A DNA stretch of 64,000 nt from VXYL01 sp965208525 (GTDB taxonomy: Bacteria > Pseudomonadota > Gammaproteobacteria > Pseudomonadales > Azotimanducaceae), in the NCBI GenBank assembly GCA_965208525.1, contig OZ242340.1:2294001-2358000 (forward strand), in the 5' to 3' direction. Every line of letters begins with the position of its first letter. The stretch's first letter is position 1. Shown piece by piece: positions 25,315 through 34,426 of the stretch. The notes beneath the pieces were generated by a model that saw nothing but the letters and a program-made list of their open reading frames with translations, searched no databases and was not told where the DNA came from. Made by a program: the position numbers and the translations under genes.

Positions 25315-27273
25315 ATGACCGTCGCCTCAAGGCTGCTCGATGCCGCGATGGACCGCCTTGGCCGTCGTCAGAAGCAGGCCGTAGCCGCGGCCATCGACGC
25401 GATCGTGCTGCCGCTCGCGCTCTGGTCGGCCATCGCCTTGCGGCTCGGCGAGTGGAGCCCAGACGTGCAGCGATTCTGGCCCACCTTTGTCGCGAGCGTA
25501 GTGGTGGGCTTGCCCGCCTTCTACGTCATTGGCCTGTACCGACACATCATCCGCTATGTCGGCACCCAGTTCGCCTTCGCGGTGCTGAAGGGGGTAACCG
25601 TCGCCGCCGCTGGCGTGGCGGCGGTGGACTACCTCTATCACGTGCCCGGCTTCCCGCGCTCCGCACCGATGATCTTCTGGGTGCTCTCGGTGGTGTACGT
25701 TTTCGGCACCCGTTACCTCGTGCGCGTGTATGCCGAGACGGTGGCGAGGATGCCGGAGTCGGCGGAACCGGCGGCCGTGTATGGCGCCGGCGGCGCCGGG
25801 GTTGAGCTTGTGCGTCGGCTGCGGGCGGGGCATGGCGAGTCCGGGGCTGCTGCCGACGTGGCGAGGCCCTTTCCGCTGGCATTCGTAGATGCCAACCCGG
25901 CGCTTCAGGGACGGGTCATCGATGGTCTGCCCGTGGTGGCGCCAGACGCGATCGGCGAGTTGGTGGCGGAACGCAGCATTCGGCAGATGTTGGTCGCTTT
26001 GCCGGGCGTCAGCCATGCCGAGCGTCGGCGCGTGATCGCTTCGCTTGAGCCGTTTCCATTGCACGTTCGGCTCTTGCCCGATGTGCAGGCGGTGGTGAGC
26101 GGCGAGGAGGCGCCGACGCTCAGGGATGTTGACGTGGTGGACCTGATCGAGCGCGACCCGGTGGCACCGATGCCGAAGCTCCTGGCCGGTTGCGTCACGG
26201 ATCGCGTGGTGTTGGTCACCGGAGCCGGCGGCTCCATTGGTTCGGAGTTGTGCCGCCAGGTCCTCGCGCTCTCGCCACGCCTGCTGGTGATCCTTGACCA
26301 GTCCGAACTGGGGCTCTTCGACATCCATCGGGAGCTTGTTGCGCGCGCCGACACGGCAGAACTGGGCGTTCCGGTTGCCGCCGTGCTGGGCTCGGCTGGG
26401 GACGCCGCGTTGTTCGTGCGTGTCCTAGGCGACTACGGCGTGCAGACGGTCTATCACGCCGCCGCCTACAAGCATGTCGGGTTGGTGGAGCAGAATGCCA
26501 TCGCTGGCGTTTCCAACAACGCGTTCGGTACCCGTCGGGCAGCGCAGGCCGCTATCGAAGCGGGCGTCAATGATTTCATCCTCATCTCCACCGACAAGGC
26601 GGTTCGCACCCGCAGCGTGATGGGGGCGAGCAAGCGTCTCGCAGAGATGACTCTGCAGGCGCTGCAGGCGAGTCAGCCGCGGAAGAAAGGCGCCGGCACG
26701 CGGTTTTCCATCGTCCGCTTCGGCAACGTGCTCGGTTCGAGCGGGTCGGTGGTGCCGCTGTTCCACGAGCAAATCATGGCCGGCGGGCCGGTTACGGTGA
26801 CGCATCCAGAGGCCACTCGCTACTTCATGACGATCCCCGAGGCGGCGGAGCTGGTGCTGCAAGCGTCGAGCATGGCGAACGGCGGCGATGTCTTCCTGCT
26901 CGACATGGGGGAGCCGGTGAACATCCGCGATTTGGCGGCGCGCATGATCCGCCTGCACGGCTTTACGGTACGGGACGAAGCGCATCCGAGCGGTGATCTG
27001 GAGATTCGTACAACGGGGCTCACGCCGGGCGAAAAGATGCGGGAGGAACTGCTGGTGGGCAACGAGGCGGCAGAGCCCACCGAACATCCCAAGATCCTGC
27101 GCGCCTTTGAGGTCTTCCCTTCTTGGTCGGAGTTAGCCCCTGCCCTCGACCGCTTGCAGGCCGCCTGCGATGCCTTCGACGTGGAGGAAGTGCGGGCGTT
27201 CTTGGGCAACGTGGTCGAAGATGCCAAACTGGGCCACGAGCGCGGCGCGGACGTGATCCGGCTGCGACGTTGA
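25315..27273 (+). CDS. WbpM-like nucleotide-sugar 4,6-dehydratase
   Basis: A 652-residue membrane enzyme. About four N-terminal helices (DAIVLPLALWSAIALRL, VASVVVGLPAFYVIGLY and others) precede a CoA-binding-like Rossmann domain (YGAGGAGVELVRRL) and a catalytic extended-SDR domain. That domain has LVTGAGGSIGSELCRQ (about 295-310), HAAAYKHVGLVE, STDKAVRTRSVMGASKRLAE and FGNVLGSSGSVVPLF. The SxxMxxxK variant, with Met replacing the usual catalytic Tyr, is typical of WbpM/PglF/FlaA1 UDP-GlcNAc 4,6-dehydratases. It would make the first intermediate of dideoxy sugars such as QuiNAc or FucNAc for surface polysaccharide. Confidence 0.92.
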   Translation: MTVASRLLDAAMDRLGRRQKQAVAAAIDAIVLPLALWSAIALRLGEWSPDVQRFWPTFVASVVVGLPAFYVIGLYRHIIRYVGTQFAFAVLKGVTVAAAGVAAVDYLYHVPGFPRSAPMIFWVLSVVYVFGTRYLVRVYAETVARMPESAEPAAVYGAGGAGVELVRRLRAGHGESGAAADVARPFPLAFVDANPALQGRVIDGLPVVAPDAIGELVAERSIRQMLVALPGVSHAERRRVIASLEPFPLHVRLLPDVQAVVSGEEAPTLRDVDVVDLIERDPVAPMPKLLAGCVTDRVVLVTGAGGSIGSELCRQVLALSPRLLVILDQSELGLFDIHRELVARADTAELGVPVAAVLGSAGDAALFVRVLGDYGVQTVYHAAAYKHVGLVEQNAIAGVSNNAFGTRRAAQAAIEAGVNDFILISTDKAVRTRSVMGASKRLAEMTLQALQASQPRKKGAGTRFSIVRFGNVLGSSGSVVPLFHEQIMAGGPVTVTHPEATRYFMTIPEAAELVLQASSMANGGDVFLLDMGEPVNIRDLAARMIRLHGFTVRDEAHPSGDLEIRTTGLTPGEKMREELLVGNEAAEPTEHPKILRAFEVFPSWSELAPALDRLQAACDAFDVEEVRAFLGNVVEDAKLGHERGADVIRLRR

Positions 27274-27299
27274 CCGCTCCCAAACTCGGAGAACGACGA

Positions 27300-28193
27300 A
27301 TGACGGCGGACGCCGTGCCTTTCTGGTTCGACCGTGCGCTGCGGGCGCCCTCGGAGAAGGGTGACTTGCAGGTCGCCGGCGCCAACATCCACTACGAGGC
27401 ATGGGGCGACAATGACCGGCCTGGCGTCGTCCTGGTACATGGCAGCAACGCTCACCTCGAGTGGTGGCGCTTCGTGGCGCCGTTCCTTGCCGACAACCTG
27501 CGGGTGGTGGCGCTCGATTCGTCGGGCAACGGTTCGAGCGGCTGGCGCGAGCGTTACTCCGGCGATGTGTTCGCAGAGGAGGTCATGGCGGTTGCCGAAG
27601 CCGCCATCGCCCAGCCGAGGCCCTTCGTGGTGGGGCACAGCTTCGGCGGCTTCATCGCACTTCAGGCCGGCTATGGCCACGGCGAGTGCCTGGGCGGCGT
27701 CGTGTTCGTCGATTTCACCGTGATGCCGCCGGAGGCGTATTTCGAGTGGGGCGGACGGGCGCGGAAGGAAGGCAAGGAGCCGCGCCGCACGCGGGTCTAT
27801 GACTCGCTCGAAGCGGCCCTGAGTCGCTTTCGCCTGTTGCCGGAGCAGCCGGTCCGCCACCCGGCGGTGATGGATTGGATCGCTCGCAACTCCTTGCGCC
27901 CGGTCGAGGGAGGTTGGACCTGGAAGTTCGATCCTACCCTCTTCGATCATCTCGAAATGGGCGGCGGCCAGCGCGATCAGTTCCTGGCCATGCCCTGTCG
28001 ATCCGCGCTCATCGTTGGCGAAGACAGCGAAGACGAGGGCGTCCTTGGTGCATCGCACATGGCCGAGATCACGGACAATCGCCTGCCCATCGTCACCATG
28101 CCGGGCACCCACCATCACATGATGTTCGAGGAGCCGCTGGCCCTCGCCATGGCGCTCAAGGGCATCCTCTTGAGTTGGGTGCAGGAAGAGTAG
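27300..28193 (+). CDS. Alpha/beta hydrolase
   Basis: A 297-residue cytoplasmic alpha/beta-fold hydrolase. The oxyanion segment is VVLVHGSNAHLEWW (about 43-56), the nucleophile elbow is VVGHSFGGFIAL (Ser of GHSFGG, about 107), and the probable acid and His are in LIVGEDSEDEG and MPGTHHHMMFE. ATG 27300 with GGAGAACGAC upstream is chosen, 26 nt after wbpM. It is followed 10 nt later by an SDR, so the two probably act in one small catabolic unit rather than in sugar synthesis. Confidence 0.85.
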   Translation: MTADAVPFWFDRALRAPSEKGDLQVAGANIHYEAWGDNDRPGVVLVHGSNAHLEWWRFVAPFLADNLRVVALDSSGNGSSGWRERYSGDVFAEEVMAVAEAAIAQPRPFVVGHSFGGFIALQAGYGHGECLGGVVFVDFTVMPPEAYFEWGGRARKEGKEPRRTRVYDSLEAALSRFRLLPEQPVRHPAVMDWIARNSLRPVEGGWTWKFDPTLFDHLEMGGGQRDQFLAMPCRSALIVGEDSEDEGVLGASHMAEITDNRLPIVTMPGTHHHMMFEEPLALAMALKGILLSWVQEE

Positions 28194-28203
28194 GGAAGGG
28201 CAC

Positions 28204-28989
28204 ATGGGCAGACTGGAAGGGCGGGTGGCCTGGGTCACCGGCGGCGGACGCGGAATCGGTCGTGCGATTGCGCTTGCCCTGGCGGCAGATGGGGCAGCAG
28301 TAGCGGTGAGTTCTCGCACACAAGCGGAGCTTGATGCCGTGGCGGGAGAGGTCGTCCGGCTTGGCGGACGGGCCTTGGCGGTGCCGGCAGACGCCATGTC
28401 GTTGGCGGATACGGTTGCGGCCGAGAGGAGGATTGCCGCCGAGCTTGGCCGCGTGGACATCCTGGTCAACAACGCCGGCGGCGGCACGGGCATTGGCAGT
28501 GTCGAGGGGATGTCGCCCGAAGAGCGGGACGCGGCATTGTTCGCGGCCAACGTGGACCTCAACCTGCTTTCCGCCTATCGGGCAAGCCGCGCCGTGCTTG
28601 GTGGGATGGCAGAACGGGGATACGGCCGCATCATCAACATCGGCTCCGGCTACGCGAAGCGTTCCGGCGGCGGCCTTGCCTACACCGCCGCCAAGCACGG
28701 CCTGATCGGCCTCACGCGGGCAATGGCGGCTGAGGTGGCGAAGCAAGGCGTCACGGTGAATTGCCTGTGCCCAGGCTGGACCAACACCCAACTCGTGGAC
28801 CTCGATGCGATGGCCCGCGCCCGCGGCACGGATGTCGCCAGCGTGCGCTCCGCCATCGAGGCGGAGAATCTCCAGAACCGGATTCTTGAACCGGAGGAAC
28901 TGGGTCCCATGGCCGCGTTGCTGGCCGCTCCCGAGTCCGCCGGCATCACCGGCCAGGTCATCTCCGTGGACGGTGGCTACAAGATCTGA
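28204..28989 (+). CDS. SDR-family oxidoreductase (3-oxoacyl reductase-like)
   Basis: A 261-residue classical short-chain dehydrogenase with TGGGRGIGRAIA, NNAGGGTG, the IINIGSGYAKRSGGGLAYTAAK catalytic block (Ser, Tyr, Lys) and a C-terminal GQVISVDGGYKI. It follows the alpha/beta hydrolase by 10 nt with GGAAGGGCAC upstream and is likely cotranscribed. The substrate is unknown; the FabG-like sequence is compatible with a ketoacyl or alicyclic alcohol substrate. Confidence 0.88.
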   Translation: MGRLEGRVAWVTGGGRGIGRAIALALAADGAAVAVSSRTQAELDAVAGEVVRLGGRALAVPADAMSLADTVAAERRIAAELGRVDILVNNAGGGTGIGSVEGMSPEERDAALFAANVDLNLLSAYRASRAVLGGMAERGYGRIINIGSGYAKRSGGGLAYTAAKHGLIGLTRAMAAEVAKQGVTVNCLCPGWTNTQLVDLDAMARARGTDVASVRSAIEAENLQNRILEPEELGPMAALLAAPESAGITGQVISVDGGYKI

Positions 28990-29008
28990 ACGGCTTGGCG
29001 CGGCTCTG

Positions 29009-29572
29009 CTATTCCCTGAGCGAGGCAAGGTTGAACATCGCATAGATGCGAGTGGACGCGATGGCGCCGGCGTTGTCCCGGCCACTAGCCTTCAGCGTTG
29101 CTTCCCACTCAAAGCCCAGACGTTCGGCAACCGCTCGGCTGCGACGGTTGTTCTCGTCGATCTTGAGTTCCACTCGCTTGGCGCCGCAACCCTCGAAGGC
29201 GAGGCGCGTCAAGGCGATGACGGCCTCGGTCACATAACCTTGGCCGGTGTAGGCCGTGTGTGCCCAGTAGCCGGTCTCGAAGCTCGGTACCGTCTGGTCT
29301 GCACCCATCAGGCCGGAGCTGCCGATGATGGTGCCGCTGTCTCGCAGTGTCAGCAGAGTTGTGAAGTCCACGCCTTCCTTCAGCTTCGTTTGCGAGTCGG
29401 CGCAGAAGGCTTGCGCCTGCTCAATGCCATACGGGTCCTTCGCCCAAGGCATCCAGCGGTGCAGTTCGGGGTAGGACGCCGTGACGGCCGCCAACACCCC
29501 GGCCGCGTCGTCCGGCGTCGGCGGGCGCAGGATGAGGCGCTTGGTGACCAAGCGGCTCGGAAAGCGGGCCAT
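29009..29572 (-). CDS. GNAT-family N-acetyltransferase (RimJ/RimL-like)
   Basis: A 187-residue acetyltransferase with LVTKRLILRPPTPDDA at the start and the acetyl-CoA-binding region GYWAHTAYTGQGYVTEAVIALTRLAFEGCGAKRVELKIDENNRRSRAVAERLGFEWEA, characteristic of RimJ/RimL relatives. It would acetylate a protein N-terminus or a small amine. It stands convergent to the SDR gene and upstream of a cupin gene on the same strand. Confidence 0.88.
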   Translation of the reverse strand: MARFPSRLVTKRLILRPPTPDDAAGVLAAVTASYPELHRWMPWAKDPYGIEQAQAFCADSQTKLKEGVDFTTLLTLRDSGTIIGSSGLMGADQTVPSFETGYWAHTAYTGQGYVTEAVIALTRLAFEGCGAKRVELKIDENNRRSRAVAERLGFEWEATLKASGRDNAGAIASTRIYAMFNLASLRE

Positions 29573-29622
29573 GTTTCTCTCCCGGCGGGTTCATCCTGCC
29601 GGCCTTGGCTTGGAAGCGGGCC

Positions 29623-29973
29623 TCAGGCCGCGTCGAGTTCCGCTGGCGGGCGCACGAAGGGCTGCGGCACCGGGTCCTTGGTCATGCCCACCACGCCCTT
29701 GTAGCCGTGGTGCTCCTCCTCGATGTGCAGGGTCCGTTCCGGGATGACGAACTTGGAGCCCGGCCCGCATTCATGCACGGTTCCGCTGGCCGGGTCCTGA
29801 AAGCGGAATACGCCTTCCTGCACATAGAAGTGGATGCCCACGTCGTGCCAGTGGATCGGCGTGCCGCCGCTCGGCGCCGCGTCCACCTCGTGCAGGAACT
29901 GGCCGTTGCCGCGGATTTCCCGTCGGGCGTCGTCAAGGTCCTCGAAATAGCCGTGCTCCACCGTGATGCCCAT
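29623..29973 (-). CDS. Small cupin-domain protein
   Basis: A 116-residue single-domain cupin. The first metal motif is visible as GGTPIHWHDVGIHFYVQEGVFRF (His ligands and Glu) and the second as CGPGSKFVIPERTLHIEEEHHGYKGVVG. It could be a sugar isomerase-like, oxygenase-like or sensory cupin; the function is not identifiable. ATG 29973 with GGGGAAG upstream is chosen over the longer open frame. Confidence 0.8.
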   Translation of the reverse strand: MGITVEHGYFEDLDDARREIRGNGQFLHEVDAAPSGGTPIHWHDVGIHFYVQEGVFRFQDPASGTVHECGPGSKFVIPERTLHIEEEHHGYKGVVGMTKDPVPQPFVRPPAELDAA

Positions 29974-30078
29974 GCGCCGCTTCCCCTTGCTGCACAAAGC
30001 CTTGCGTCGCCGGCATCGTAGCACCGTCTGGCAGGCGTGGCATGATCGATGGTTGCCACGCATTTGGAGATGCCCAGC

Positions 30079-31044
30079 ATGACCGAATTCGTCAGGACGC
30101 CAGATGAAAACTTCGACATGGTGTCCGACTTCCCCCACGCGCCGAACTACCACACGTGGCAAGACCTGCGCATGCATTACGTCGATGTCGGGCCGCGCGA
30201 TGGCCCGGTCATGTTGCTGCTGCACGGGATGCCGACATGGGCGTATCTCTACCGGGACATGATCGGCCCGCTCGTGGATGCCGGCTATCGCTGCATCGCG
30301 CCGGACCACATGGGCTTCGGTCGTTCGGACAAGCCGACGGACGTGCACTGGTACACCATCGCCCGACACACCGAAATCCTCACCTCACTGATCACGTCGC
30401 TGGATCTGAATCGAATCACGCTGGTGTGCCAGGACTGGGGTGGCCCGATCGGCCTCGCCCAGGCGGCGATGATGCCGCACCGGTTCGATCACCTCGTCAT
30501 CATGAACACTTGGCTGCACCACGATGGCTACGAATACTCCGACGCCATCCGCAACTGGAACCGAAACTGGCACGAGGGCGGGCTATTCCATCGCGCCGAA
30601 CCGGATGTAGGGCTGCTGCTGGTGCTGAGCGCGGGCCTCGCCGACCGCCGCACGGTGTTCGGCGCCATCGTCGAGGGCAGGGACCCAGGGCTCACCGGCG
30701 AGGCGGCACGGGTTTACCAAGGCTTTTCAGCGCCGTATCGCGGTCTGCCGGACGGCGGCTACAACGGCATGCGCCGCTTCCCGCTGTCGATTCCGGTGAG
30801 CAGCCCAGACAATGGCAACGCTGCGGCGCAGGAACTGCACTACCGAACGCTGCTCGGCTGGCAAAAGGGCGTGCAGTTCGTCTGGGGCTGCGTCGACGAC
30901 GTGTTCACGGAGGAGTGGGGGCGCACTTGGGCCGAGCGCATGGGCGGCGCGAGATTCGACGGCATCGAAGACGCCGATCACTTCCTGCAAAGCACGCATG
31001 GCGGACGCGTCGCCGAACTCATCATCGATGGTCGACGAGCGTAA
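30079..31044 (+). CDS. Haloalkane dehalogenase-like alpha/beta hydrolase
   Basis: A 321-residue alpha/beta hydrolase closest in pattern to subfamily I haloalkane dehalogenases (DhlA type). It shows LLLHGMPTWAYLYRDMI (the HG-x-PTW loop), PDHMGFGRSDKP and a nucleophile elbow CQDWGGPIGLA with Asp in place of Ser and the adjacent Trp that would hold a halide. The probable catalytic His is in DADHFLQ near the C-terminus. True dehalogenase activity is not proven. ATG 30079 has GGAG nine bases upstream; an ATG at 30049 is in frame. Confidence 0.82.
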   Translation: MTEFVRTPDENFDMVSDFPHAPNYHTWQDLRMHYVDVGPRDGPVMLLLHGMPTWAYLYRDMIGPLVDAGYRCIAPDHMGFGRSDKPTDVHWYTIARHTEILTSLITSLDLNRITLVCQDWGGPIGLAQAAMMPHRFDHLVIMNTWLHHDGYEYSDAIRNWNRNWHEGGLFHRAEPDVGLLLVLSAGLADRRTVFGAIVEGRDPGLTGEAARVYQGFSAPYRGLPDGGYNGMRRFPLSIPVSSPDNGNAAAQELHYRTLLGWQKGVQFVWGCVDDVFTEEWGRTWAERMGGARFDGIEDADHFLQSTHGGRVAELIIDGRRA

Positions 31045-31126
31045 GTCGCTATCGCAACGGAGGGGAGCACACGCTGCGAAGGGCCCCGTCCCGTCAGGGG
31101 ACTCGCATGGGGTGGGCGCAAGAGGG

Positions 31127-33553
31127 CTACACGAGCACGCCATCAGTGCGCAGTCGTTCGATCTCCTCCTCGTCCATGCCGAGTGTGCCCTGCAACACCT
31201 CGTCCGTGTGGCCGCCTAGCTGTGGCGCCGGCATGCGCACGCCGTTTGGGCGTGTGATGAAGCGCCAGGGGATTCCGGTGTGGGCACGGACTCCCACTTC
31301 CGGGTGATGCAGGCGCTCGACGAAGCTGCGGGCGTTGAAGTGTGGGTCTTCCACCACGTCCTTGCAGGTGAAGCTCGGGAAGGCCGCTATGCCGCGTGCC
31401 TGCAATAGGCCCGTGACGAACCAACGGTCGTGGCGGCGGGTCCAGTCGCCAAGGCAGCGTTCGAGTTCGTCTTCGTTTTGCTTGCGCAGTTCCAAGCTCG
31501 CGAAACGGTCGTCGTCGAGTCCGGGCACGAGCTCGGCGAGGGAGGCGAACTCGGCGTCGGCACAGGCGATGGTCACCCACTCATCGTCGCCGGCGGCCGG
31601 GAAGCACCCATGCGGTGCCATCCACGGGTTCCGGTTGCCGATCCGCTCTGCTTGCCTCCCGGCCAATGCTTGCTCCATCCAGCCGTCCACGTTGAGAGCC
31701 GCGGTGGCTTCCCACAGCGTCACGTCCAGGTGTTCGCCGACGCCGGTTTGGTCTCGACGCAGCAGGGCTCCTGCAACGGCGCACGCCGCGGTGATGCCGG
31801 CCGTGGGGTCCGGCATGGCGACGCCCGTTTCCTCCGGGCCTTCGCCGGGAAATCCAGATGCGGAAGAGAGCCCCGACAGAGGCCCGGTGGCGGGCCCGTA
31901 GCCCATGTACTCGCGGTAAGGCCCCGTCTGCCCATAACCGCTCACAGATGCCAGGATCACGCGCGGGTTGATTTCCCGCAGCACGTCGTAGCTTAAGCCC
32001 AGACGTTCGAGGACTCCGGTGGCGAAGTTCTGGAACACCACGTCCACCTCGGCCACGAGCCGCTTGACGAGTTCGGGGCCTTGCGGATGCTGCAGATCCA
32101 CGGCCACGCTGCGCTTGCCCTGATTCCACTGGTTGAACATGCCGTTGGTGTTCAGGCTCGGTTCGATGTCTGGCGGTGCGGCGTTGCCGCGGCGATAAAG
32201 GTCGGGGCGCACGGAGGATTCCACCCGGATCACGTCCGCGCCGAGATGGGCGAGGTTCATGCTGCCGAAAGGGCCTGCCCAAACCCAGGTGAGGTCCAGC
32301 ACGCGCACGCCTTCGAGCGGGCGTTTGGGCGTGGGCGGACCGTCAGTTTGAGGTTCCGACGGCGGAGGCGATAGATCGGAAGCGAGCAACTCTTTCGTGT
32401 GCTCGCCGATGTGCGGCGCCGGTCGGCGATACTGCGGCCTCTTGCCGTCGATGAGCATCGCCGGGGCCATGTAGGTAGTGCCTTCATCGCCCGGCGCCTT
32501 GGTGAAGAACCCCCGTGCGGCGAGATGCCTGTCGGCGGCAAGATCGGCGAACGACATCACCGGCGCCATGCAGATGCGGTGCTTCTGCGCGGCATGGTAG
32601 AGGTCGAAGGTGTTCCATTCGGCAACGAACTCGGCGATGAAGCCGTGAACCACGTCCTGGTTCTCGTTGCGCCCTTGCGTCGTTGTGAACACATCCAGGG
32701 TCGCCCACTCCGGACTGCCCATGAACTGCACCAGCCGCTCCCACTGGTCCTGCTCGATGCAGGCAAGGAAGATGGCGCCGTCCTTGGTCTCGAAGATGCG
32801 CCACGGAATGAGCGACCGAGGCACCGTGCGCTTCATCACGAAGCCATGATAGGTGTACACGTGGATGCCGAACTCCAGCACCGAAGCGACGTACTCCACC
32901 ACCGAGAAGTCGATCACTTCGCCGAGCCCAGAGCGGCATCGATCCCGATGCACCGCCAGCGCCACCGTCGCCCCAGCCACCCCCGCCATCAGGCTGCAAT
33001 GGTGGCCATGCATCTTCAGCGGTGGATAACTCGGCTCCGGGTGCGACATGGGGCAGAGCCCCGCCCAGCCCCCGCCATGCGACAGCGTGAGCTCCGAGGC
33101 GGCAAGGCCCGCATACGGCCCGCCAAGCCCGAACGGCGTCATGGCCAAAACCACGAGATCCGGCCGAGACGCCCGCAGGGTTGCGGCATCGAGCCCCAGT
33201 CGTCGCGCCTCGTCGCCGCGCAAGGAATGCACAAGCACGTTCGCCCAGCCAACGAGACGCGCAAGCTCCTCGCGCCCAGCATCGGCCTCGAGATCAAGAC
33301 AAACGCCGCGCTTGTCGAGATTCACGGCAAGAAAGAGGCCGCTCTGCTCTTCGTCCACATCTCCCGCAAACGGCCCAACCCGCCGCGCCGGGTCTCCTTC
33401 CGGCGCCTCCACCTTGACGACGTCGGCCCCTTGATTGCCCAAGTGACGCGCCGCGTACGCGGCAGCAACACCGGCCCCAACCTCGAGCACCCGCATCGCC
33501 GGTAGAAGGTCAAGCGCGAAATCTGGTGTTTTTGTTGGTGGTTGACCGGTCAT
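31127..33553 (-). CDS. Tandem two-domain CaiB/BaiF (family III) CoA-transferase
   Basis: An 808-residue protein made of two complete CaiB/BaiF-like halves. The first spans about 17-395 (MRVLEVGAGVAAAYAARHLGNQGADVVKVEAP, then EVIDFSVVEYVAS with the active-site Asp). The second spans about 410-800 (GVRVLDLTWVWAGPFGSMNLAHLGADVIRVE, then GEHLDVTLWEATAALN). Family III enzymes move CoA between carboxylic acids through an aspartyl-CoA intermediate and usually work as interlocked dimers of about 400-residue chains. Here both halves are fused and both catalytic aspartates appear intact. The acyl substrate is unknown. Confidence 0.9.
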   Translation of the reverse strand: MTGQPPTKTPDFALDLLPAMRVLEVGAGVAAAYAARHLGNQGADVVKVEAPEGDPARRVGPFAGDVDEEQSGLFLAVNLDKRGVCLDLEADAGREELARLVGWANVLVHSLRGDEARRLGLDAATLRASRPDLVVLAMTPFGLGGPYAGLAASELTLSHGGGWAGLCPMSHPEPSYPPLKMHGHHCSLMAGVAGATVALAVHRDRCRSGLGEVIDFSVVEYVASVLEFGIHVYTYHGFVMKRTVPRSLIPWRIFETKDGAIFLACIEQDQWERLVQFMGSPEWATLDVFTTTQGRNENQDVVHGFIAEFVAEWNTFDLYHAAQKHRICMAPVMSFADLAADRHLAARGFFTKAPGDEGTTYMAPAMLIDGKRPQYRRPAPHIGEHTKELLASDLSPPPSEPQTDGPPTPKRPLEGVRVLDLTWVWAGPFGSMNLAHLGADVIRVESSVRPDLYRRGNAAPPDIEPSLNTNGMFNQWNQGKRSVAVDLQHPQGPELVKRLVAEVDVVFQNFATGVLERLGLSYDVLREINPRVILASVSGYGQTGPYREYMGYGPATGPLSGLSSASGFPGEGPEETGVAMPDPTAGITAACAVAGALLRRDQTGVGEHLDVTLWEATAALNVDGWMEQALAGRQAERIGNRNPWMAPHGCFPAAGDDEWVTIACADAEFASLAELVPGLDDDRFASLELRKQNEDELERCLGDWTRRHDRWFVTGLLQARGIAAFPSFTCKDVVEDPHFNARSFVERLHHPEVGVRAHTGIPWRFITRPNGVRMPAPQLGGHTDEVLQGTLGMDEEEIERLRTDGVLV

Positions 33554-33742
33554 CGAAGTGGTTCGGTGTCCTCGTTATGCATGTCGAGACAGGCGTACTG
33601 AGCAACGGCTTGCCTTGCTCAAGTCTTCACTAGCAGCGACCACCATTAAAGACCAGGCAAATCAAGCTAGCAGCGGATTGCGTTAGTTAAGTTTCTTTAC
33701 GTAACGTAAGTCATTGCAAGAACTTCGCCGCCGAAACTTGCA

Positions 33743-34426
33743 TTAAGCCTGGCTGTCGCCCAGGAAGCTCTTGATTTGGTCGGAGAGGTTGGTGCACGCC
33801 TCGGGTTGGACGCGGGCGATGAAGGGGATGGGGACGACTACGGCCGGGATGAACGAGGTGCCGACGGCTTCGGAGGTGACCTTGCCGACGGCGATGCCCT
33901 CGGATACGTCCCATATGGAGGCTTCGTAGTTGGAGGCGTCTTCCCACGACAGGAAGCCGAAGCAGGCTGGCATGCCGCCGGTGAAGACCGTGCATTGCAC
34001 CGTGCCGGCCTGATCAGTGCGTTCGGTGGTTCCCTCGATCCACACCAGATAGCGCACGCCAATGTCGCGGATGCGATTGCCAACCAAGGGTTCGGCGATC
34101 ACTTCGCCGAGTTTGTCCATGGTCAGTGGCGCGGTGCGGGGCTCGAACCACGGAAACACGGAATCGACGAACTGTCGCTCCGCCAGCACCGAGAGGCTGC
34201 CGTCGCCGGCGGCCACGCTGTCGCTGACGCAGGAGATGAAGTCGTTCTCGGTCTCGCCTTGGGTCTTGTGCTTGCGAGAGAGGATCACCACGGACTGATC
34301 ACCCAACGGGCCCGTGCGAGCGAAGCGGACCTGGTCGATGGTGGGTTGCACGCATCCGCCCAACGCGGTCGCCAGCAGGAGCGCGCCCGCCACCAGCAAC
34401 GGCGGGTGGAACCGGCAACGACTCAC
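33743..34426 (-). CDS. Putative outer-membrane lipoprotein of the vWA/TolQ operon
   Basis: About 227 residues with a lipoprotein signal peptide (LLVAGALLLATALGGC, lipobox LGGC). The mature part (IDQVRFARTGPLGDQSVVILSRKHKT) has four or more further cysteines and the pattern YLVWIEGTTERTDQAGTVQCTVFTGGMPACFGFLSWEDASNYEASIWD, which suggests a periplasmic beta-rich domain. I recognise no family. GTG 34426 overlaps the upstream stop (GTGA), so it is coupled to the preceding lipoprotein. It is the last gene of the long minus-strand operon. The 33554-33742 gap beyond it is AT-richer and probably carries the promoter of the CoA-transferase. Confidence 0.75.
   Translation of the reverse strand: MSRCRFHPPLLVAGALLLATALGGCVQPTIDQVRFARTGPLGDQSVVILSRKHKTQGETENDFISCVSDSVAAGDGSLSVLAERQFVDSVFPWFEPRTAPLTMDKLGEVIAEPLVGNRIRDIGVRYLVWIEGTTERTDQAGTVQCTVFTGGMPACFGFLSWEDASNYEASIWDVSEGIAVGKVTSEAVGTSFIPAVVVPIPFIARVQPEACTNLSDQIKSFLGDSQA

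Noticed and set aside
26820..28562. 580-codon minus-strand frame
   Set aside because: Antisense to wbpM, the alpha/beta hydrolase and the SDR; all three have intact motifs on the plus strand.
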